From Planctomyces sp. SH-PL62 (GTDB lineage Bacteria; Planctomycetota; Planctomycetia; Planctomycetales; Planctomycetaceae): 57,966 bases of DNA. Position numbers and translations under genes: made by a program. Below are positions 53,081-57,966 of the stretch, piece by piece. The notes beneath the pieces are model-generated. The model made no database searches. It was given only the letters and a program-made list of their open reading frames with translations, and had not been told where the DNA came from. Numbering within the stretch: position 1 is the first letter of the stretch; every line of letters begins with the position of its first letter. The DNA is taken from contig CAMDPX010000011.1 in assembly GCA_945905295.1 (NCBI GenBank), positions 1-57,966 on the forward strand. The letters run 5' to 3'.

Positions 53081-53641
53081 CTACTTCGACTCGTCGTCCT
53101 TCTTGGTGTCGTCCTTCGGCTTCGCCTCTTCCTTTGGCTTGTCCTCTTCCTTCGATTCGGTCTTCGGGTCGGCTGGCTTAGTGTCGGCCTCAGGCTTCTT
53201 CGAATCATCAGACGTGTCTTCAGCCGCCGGCTTAACGGACTTGGGCTTCTTCTTCGGATCCTCATCCTTGCCGACATCATCCGCCTCATCGCCAATAAGT
53301 GCGCCAAGACCGGAGCCGGTCTTCGAACCACTCGGCTTGGTTGAGGAAGTGCTCGGCTCTTTGTCCTTCGGGGTTTCAATTCGGTCGGGCAAGCCGCTCG
53401 TTTTTTCATCGATGTTGGAACGCAGCACATGTCCGTGGACGCCGGCCAGGATGACCCAAGCGGCGGCGATGCCAATCGTGATGCGTGTGAACGTGTCACC
53501 CGCTTTCGTGCCGAAGGCGCTTTGCCCGCCCAGGCCGCTCAACGCTCCGACTAAGCCGCCGCCTCGGCCGCGTTGCAGCAGAATGATCCCGATCAGCACA
53601 ACGCTGATGAACATGCCCACCAAAGCCAATAACGTCGCCAT
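53081..53641 (-). CDS. secG: Protein-export subunit SecG with long charged tail
   Basis: Residues 1-75 are SecG: two membrane helices around the conserved [20 protein letters not shown] and [13 protein letters not shown]. The remaining ~110 residues are a low-complexity Lys/Asp/Glu/Pro tail (repeated [19 protein letters not shown] type), much longer than in model bacteria (SecG ~75-115 aa in total). Topologically the tail follows the second helix. Lies 38 bp downstream of tpiA. Confidence 0.88.
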   Translation of the reverse strand: MATLLALVGMFISVVLIGIILLQRGRGGGLVGALSGLGGQSAFGTKAGDTFTRITIGIAAAWVILAGVHGHVLRSNIDEKTSGLPDRIETPKDKEPSTSSTKPSGSKTGSGLGALIGDEADDVGKDEDPKKKPKSVKPAAEDTSDDSKKPEADTKPADPKTESKEEDKPKEEAKPKDDTKKDDESK

Positions 53642-53679
53642 GAAAACTCCCGCAAGCCGTCGCCAAATGACGAACGGAC

Positions 53680-54453
53680 TTAACCTTTCAAAGTCTGAGC
53701 CTGAATACCGGCCTCAATGATCGCCGTGAACGAATCCGCCTTCAGCGCCGCGCCGCCGACCAACGCGCCATCCACGTCGGACTGCGACAACAGTTCGAGT
53801 GCGTTGTCTGGTTTCACACTGCCACCGTACAAAATTCGCGTCGCAGCCGCGACCGCTTCGCCATATCGTGACTTCAACTGACCACGCAAAAAAACGTGAG
53901 CTTGCTGCGCCTGTTCTGTCGTCGCCGTGACTCCGGTGCCAATCGCCCACATCGGCTCATAAGCGACAACGACGTTGGCCATCTGCTCGGCCGAGACTTG
54001 ATCGAGTCCGGCCAATTGCTTCGCGAGCACCGCTTCCGTCTGACCGGCTTTTCGATCCGCCAACTGCTCACCGACGCAATAGATCACTTTCAAACCGTGA
54101 GCCAATCCGGCCGAGACTTTCTTGGCGAGCAGTTCGTCTTGCTCGCCGAAAAATTGACGCCGCTCGCTGTGACCAACCAGCACCCAACCGCACCCGACGT
54201 CCTTCAGCATGTCACCGCTGACCTCGCCCGTGAACGCGCCCTGCGGAGCGAAATAAAGGTTCTGCGCTCCTAATTGAACCGCCGATCCCCGAACCGCTGT
54301 ACCGATCGGGCTCAAATACGGAAACGCCGGGCAGATCAGGATTTCGACGGCCGCAGACGAAGGATACTTCGCCGCCAAAGCTTGGCTCAGCGCCACCCCT
54401 TGGCTCTGCAACAAATTCATCTTCCAATTGCCGGCGACCAGGATTTGTCGCAT
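53680..54453 (-). CDS. tpiA: Triosephosphate isomerase
   Basis: 257 residues, complete. Substrate-binding GNWKMN (Asn/Lys), [16 protein letters not shown] with the catalytic His, [20 protein letters not shown] with catalytic Glu and flexible loop, and [16 protein letters not shown] for phosphate binding. Interconverts DHAP and G3P in glycolysis. Followed by secG, a frequent neighbour. Confidence 0.95.
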   Translation of the reverse strand: MRQILVAGNWKMNLLQSQGVALSQALAAKYPSSAAVEILICPAFPYLSPIGTAVRGSAVQLGAQNLYFAPQGAFTGEVSGDMLKDVGCGWVLVGHSERRQFFGEQDELLAKKVSAGLAHGLKVIYCVGEQLADRKAGQTEAVLAKQLAGLDQVSAEQMANVVVAYEPMWAIGTGVTATTEQAQQAHVFLRGQLKSRYGEAVAAATRILYGGSVKPDNALELLSQSDVDGALVGGAALKADSFTAIIEAGIQAQTLKG

Positions 54454-54724
54454 GAACTTTCGACCTCTCCAAAAACAACAACCTCATCGCCGATGACGAG
54501 TTTCAGCCAAAGTCCGGCAAAAGGCGGGCCGCGGATGATGACGGCGAACGGCCTTGAGTTCAACGCCCGCGTCACGATGTTTTCCAGGTACGGCAGTGTC
54601 GTCAAGGTGACTCGTAACAGAGCGAGCATGACAAGGTTCTCACGCGAGCCTTGGTTGTTGCGTTGGAAACGATTCTGATTGTCTCCCAAGACAGCGAATT
54701 CAGCTTTCGGAAAGTGGAGCTTCT
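54454..54724. other. Intergenic stretch, no convincing gene
   Basis: About 270 bp between divergent tpiA and the helicase gene. Open frames exist on the minus strand but show no family resemblance. It should carry the promoters of both flanking genes. Confidence 0.35.
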
Positions 54725-56110
54725 GTGACCATTGCCGCGCCAATCCTCAGCAAGTTCGGGGCAATGAATAAGTCGCAGCGAGCCATCGTCGCGAATACCG
54801 ATGGTCCGCTGCTGGTCATTGCTGGTCCAGGATCGGGCAAGACCTTCAGCTTGGTTCTGCGGACTCTGAATCTTCTGTTGCTCAAGAAGGCCGAACCGCG
54901 AGACCTCGTGATTTGCACGTTCACCGAGAAAGCGGCATTCGAGTTGCGAGATCGCATCTCGGCAGCCGCACGCAAGGTTGGATATTCGGGAGATCTGACC
55001 GAACTTCGAGTCTCGACGATTCACTCGCTGTGTCACGGTCTGCTTGCGATTCATCGCCACCGCACCGTCTTGGGGAACAATTTCGAGACGCTGGACGAAC
55101 TGACTCAACTGCTTTTCATCTTCGACAACTTCGATGAGATCATCGGGCCAGACAGTGGCGGCAAATACTTGACTCAGTGGGCCACGAAGTGGACCGCCAT
55201 CAAGGGAGCTCAAAGCTACTTTGACAAAATCACGGAAGAGCTGATCAACCCCGACAAGCTGGTGTCGTCGGGCAGCCCGTTCGTCTCCGCGATTGGAGGT
55301 GCCTACAAGCGGTATGCCGCGACCTTGCTCGGTAACAACCGGCTCGACTTCGCGCATCAGCAAAAGCTCGTCTTCGAGTTGCTGTCCGATCCGGCCATCG
55401 GTGACTCCGTCTCAAGCGGCGTGAAATATCTGATGGTCGATGAGTACCAGGACACGAACTACATCCAGGAGCAGCTTCTTCTGCGGCTCGCGGCGCAATC
55501 GAAAAACATCTGCGTCGTCGGCGACGAGGACCAAAGCCTGTATCGCTTTCGGGGCGCGACCGTCCGAAACATTCTGGACTTCCCGGATCGCGTTCCGGGA
55601 TGCCAGACCATCAAGTTGATCACGAACTACCGTTCTCACCGGCAGATCGTCGCGGCATACGACCGTTGGATGGCATCGGCGACATGGACGGCCAATGGAC
55701 GTCGGTTCCGATTCAACAAGACGATCAAGCCGGACTCTAAAGCCGAGCATCCCGAATATCCGTCGATCTTTTGCATATCCGGACAAGACCCTGACGACGA
55801 AGCGAAACGGTTCGCTGATCTCGTGCAGTTTCTGAACCGCGAGGACGAAACACATTTCTGTTGCTGTGCTTTCGCGGCGGTGACACAATGCGGCCATGAA
55901 AACAATCTCCATTCACGAATTGCACGAAGAGACGGATCAGTGGGTTCGTCAGGCCGCTCAGTACGGGGCAATTCTCGTGACCGACAGCGGCAAGACCGTG
56001 GCGAAACTCCTGCCGATGGACGAGTCACCTCAGAGGTCATCGTTCAAGGACTGGCAACCGAGTGCGGAATACGCCGCCATCATGCACCGGCCCGTGGGCG
56101 GAACGGATAG
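54725..56110 (+). pseudogene. UvrD/Rep-type helicase cut short by a TA module
   Basis: From GTG 54725 (or ATG 54764) about 375 residues are a superfamily-1 helicase: Q motif NKSQRAIVA, Walker A VIAGPGSGKTFSLVLR, motif Ia CTFTEKAAFELRDR, Walker B LMVDEYQDTNYIQ, motif III GDEDQSLYRFRGA, motif IV NYRSHRQIV. At ~55855 the helicase sequence ends and the frame reads through the following Phd/PIN genes as nonsense until 56110. Motifs V-VI and the C-terminal half are missing and are not found downstream. Confidence 0.8.
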
Positions 56111-56147
56111 CACACAGATCATCTCTGAGGATCGCGACCGGACATGA
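55896..56147 (+). CDS. Phd/YefM-type antitoxin
   Basis: 83 residues, MKTISIHELHEETDQWVRQA followed by ILVTDSGKTVAKLLPMD, the Phd/YefM fold that binds operator DNA. The C-terminal acidic part would cover the toxin active site. Overlaps the PIN gene by four bases. Confidence 0.82.
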   Translation: MKTISIHELHEETDQWVRQAAQYGAILVTDSGKTVAKLLPMDESPQRSSFKDWQPSAEYAAIMHRPVGGTDSTQIISEDRDRT

Positions 56148-56590
56148 TCTACTTCGATTCCGCTTATGTCGCGAAGTTCTATCTCAACGAACCGGGCCAA
56201 GCTGCGGTTCGGTCCTGCGCGATCAACGCGGGAGAGGTTGCCACCTGTGCCTTGGCGCTGGCCGAGGTGAATGCCGTTTTCCACCGCAAGCTACGAGAAG
56301 GTTTCCTCACTCCCGATGAGGTGGCCATTTTCTACACGGAGTTTGACCGCGACGTGCAGCAAGGCCACTGGAAGTTGCTCCCGCTCACCTCGGACTTGCT
56401 CGAACAAGTCGCCAGCGTCTACCGGTTGCTTCCCGCGACGGTCTTTCTGCGTTCCGCCGATGCCTTGCACCTGATTTGCGCCCGCGAGAATGGCTTCACC
56501 GAAATCCACACGAACGATCGCCACCTCCTGACCGCGGCCCCGCATTTCGGGTTGATTGGGTTGGACGTGATCGCGAGCACGGGACCGTGA
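56144..56590 (+). CDS. VapC-like PIN-domain toxin
   Basis: 148 residues. MIYFDSAYVAKFYLNE gives the first Asp, ALALAEVNAVFHRK the Glu, FLRSADALHLICARENG the third acidic residue and HTNDRHLLTAAPHFG the fourth, so the active site is complete. Expected to be an RNase of VapC type, neutralised by the preceding Phd-like protein. The pair occupies the end of the helicase gene. Confidence 0.84.
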   Translation: MIYFDSAYVAKFYLNEPGQAAVRSCAINAGEVATCALALAEVNAVFHRKLREGFLTPDEVAIFYTEFDRDVQQGHWKLLPLTSDLLEQVASVYRLLPATVFLRSADALHLICARENGFTEIHTNDRHLLTAAPHFGLIGLDVIASTGP

Positions 56591-56640
56591 CGATGGGCGA
56601 TTCTTGATGGGCGGCTCAGCGACGATCCACGAGTTCACAA

Positions 56641-57966
56641 ATGACGGCTCCCCATCCAGCATCGGCCGCAGGCACCTTCGAGTACATCGAAGCGAAGATT
56701 CGCCGTGATGCCGAGGGGACGACATTCGGTGGCCACTTCGAGTGGCTGTGCCAGTGGTTCTTGGAAAACGCTCCGCGATACCGAGGTCAGTTCGACAAGG
56801 TTTGGCTGTGGAAGGATTGGCCGGAGCGGTGGGGAACGGATGCGGGAATCGACATTGTCGCTCGCACGCAGACGGGCGAATTGTGGGCGATTCAGGCCAA
56901 AGCGGATCATCCCGACCGCGCGATCCCCAAACGAGAAATCGACTCGTTCCTGTCGGAATCGAACCGTCCACAGTTTGCCTATCGACTGCTCATGGCGACG
57001 ACGGACGACATCGGGGCCACGGCTCGCCGGACGCTTCACGGACAAGAGAAGCCGGTGGGCCTGGTCCTGCGTGGTCATTTTCTGACGGAAGAAGTTCAGT
57101 GGCCGGTTCAGATTGGAGGAACAGCCGCGCGGCTGCCTCGGTGGACGGCACGACCTCATCAAGCCACTGCGATAGAGGCTGTGGTCAATGGGTATCGAGA
57201 CCATGACCGAGGCCGACTCATCATGGCCTGCGGCACGGGCAAGACGCTCACCGCACTGTGGATCGCTGAGCGGTTGCAGAGTTCTCTCACACTGGTGCTC
57301 GTCCCGTCGCTCTCGCTGGTGCAGCAGAACCTTGCCGAGTGGGGCCGACATTCAACGCAGGACTTCGACACGCTCGTTGTCTGTTCGGACGAGTCGGTCG
57401 TGCAACGCAACGAAGACACGGCGCTTCAATCGACGGCCGACCTCGGAGTGAAAGTCACGACTGATCCAGAGAAGATTCGGTACTTCCTCGGCCAGCGTCG
57501 GAAGCGACCGGCCGTTGTGTTCGCCACGTATCAGTCGTCTGACCGCATCGCCGCCGCATACCGGGAGGGCGAGGCTCCCGCCGAGCCGCGCGGTGGTCAC
57601 ATCACCAACACAACCGGCTCGGCGGGAGCCTCGCCCTCCCGACAACCGAAACCGTTCGATCTGGCGATCTGCGACGAAGCGCACCGTCTGGCCGGACACG
57701 CCGAGGGTTTGTTCGCGACCGTGCTGGATGGCAAGAAGATCAAGGCGTCCAAGCGGCTGTTCATGACCGCCACGCCGCGCTACTTCAAGGAGCACGTCAA
57801 GCGGCGCGCGGCGGAATTGGAATTTGAACTCGTCTCGATGGACGACGCGCACGTCTTCGGCCCCGAGTTCCACGTCCTCACGTTCCACGAAGCGATCAGC
57901 GCGAAACCGGAGCCGTTGCTGACCGATTATCAGGTCGTCGTGATCGGCGTCACCGACCGCGAAGCC
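56641..57966 (+). CDS. Nuclease-helicase protein, N-terminal part (type ISP-like restriction enzyme)
   Basis: ATG at 56641; the frame is open to the end of the window (442 codons). Residues ~15-145 look like an Mrr-type PD-(D/E)xK nuclease: WGTDAGIDIVARTQTGELWA with IQAKAD supplying the D and QxK. Residues ~170 onward are a superfamily-2 helicase: RLIMACGTGKTLTALWIAER (Walker A), LVPSLSLVQQNLAEW (Ia), AICDEAHRLAG (DEAH), LFMTATPRY (III). This order is that of type ISP restriction-modification proteins, where a methyltransferase follows; other nuclease-helicase defence proteins remain possible. A palindrome is inserted in frame at 57562-57641. Confidence 0.78.
   Translation, partial: MTAPHPASAAGTFEYIEAKIRRDAEGTTFGGHFEWLCQWFLENAPRYRGQFDKVWLWKDWPERWGTDAGIDIVARTQTGELWAIQAKADHPDRAIPKREIDSFLSESNRPQFAYRLLMATTDDIGATARRTLHGQEKPVGLVLRGHFLTEEVQWPVQIGGTAARLPRWTARPHQATAIEAVVNGYRDHDRGRLIMACGTGKTLTALWIAERLQSSLTLVLVPSLSLVQQNLAEWGRHSTQDFDTLVVCSDESVVQRNEDTALQSTADLGVKVTTDPEKIRYFLGQRRKRPAVVFATYQSSDRIAAAYREGEAPAEPRGGHITNTTGSAGASPSRQPKPFDLAICDEAHRLAGHAEGLFATVLDGKKIKASKRLFMTATPRYFKEHVKRRAAELEFELVSMDDAHVFGPEFHVLTFHEAISAKPEPLLTDYQVVVIGVTDREA
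57562..57641. repeat. Palindromic repeat family F inserted in the helicase domain
   Basis: Perfect 27-bp inverted arms beginning cgggagggcgaggctcccgc around a 26-bp centre. Encodes about 27 residues (REGEAPAEPRGGHI then TGSAGASPSR) between motif Ia and the DEAH box, and leaves the frame open. Confidence 0.87.

Noticed and set aside
54417-54743. 108-residue minus-strand ORF between tpiA and the helicase
   Set aside because: Overlaps the start of tpiA in another frame and shows no recognisable family or ribosome-binding site.

Overview
The window looks like a chromosome segment of a Planctomycetota bacterium (inference). The grounds are GC-rich codon use, a BatA/von Willebrand-A membrane operon with a DUF4175-like partner, an NPCBM-domain protein, Hanks-type Ser/Thr kinases, many families of short palindromic repeats, and integrases of the kind common in that phylum. 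No rRNA, CRISPR array or transposase was seen. One tRNA gene is present, tRNA-Pro(GGG).

Layout. 1-3986 (minus strand) is part of an integrative element: a truncated integrase at the edge, an HTH regulator, a zinc-ribbon protein, a DUF3987 ATPase, an excisionase-like protein and hypotheticals. 4208-6031 encodes an unusual DnaQ-type exonuclease/zinc-ribbon/EF-Tu-domain-2 fusion. 6365-7908 holds a HicAB-like toxin-antitoxin (TA) pair, a PIN remnant and the scar of another integrative element. 7953-19165 is a defence-like island: an LRR-Roc-COR-TIR protein split by a one-base deletion in near-identical 69-bp repeats, a DUF4160/DUF2442 pair, a PemK/MazF-like toxin with an unknown partner, a kinase that ends inside its catalytic domain, and a coupled TIR protein plus membrane-anchored ATPase.

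19168-23735 is an array of four small two-gene modules, several broken. They are separated by six same-strand copies of a ~145-bp sequence that reads like the C-terminal tail of a protein, and by palindromic repeats. 23775-35427 is a six-gene minus-strand operon for a cell-envelope BatA/VWA system. 35628-36607 is a deletion scar joining a kinase 5' end to an integrase 3' end. 36328-43340 is a complete ~7-kb integrative element in tRNA-Pro, carrying prim-pol/DUF3987 replication protein, excisionase-like protein, HTH and integrase; its gene order matches the element at the left edge.

43493-47394 is a flagellar export cluster with a FliN-FliO fusion, FliP, FliQ, FliR and an FlhB lacking its autocleavage domain. 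47520-54453 is mostly housekeeping: serine hydrolase, STAS protein, PQQ-like propeller, MsrB, RpoZ, Gmk, YicC, SecG, TpiA. 54725-57966 is a second accessory region: a UvrD-type helicase cut short by a Phd/PIN module, then the start of a nuclease-helicase restriction-type protein running off the window.

Three themes recur. Small integrative elements leave scars in host genes. TA modules are numerous and often mutated. Palindromic repeats are inserted in frame inside coding genes (kinase, VWA protein, helicase), resembling the palindromic elements known from Rickettsia. The strongest candidates for an undescribed system are the TIR/membrane-ATPase pair, the repeat-delimited TA array, and the family of primase-bearing ~7-kb integrative elements.
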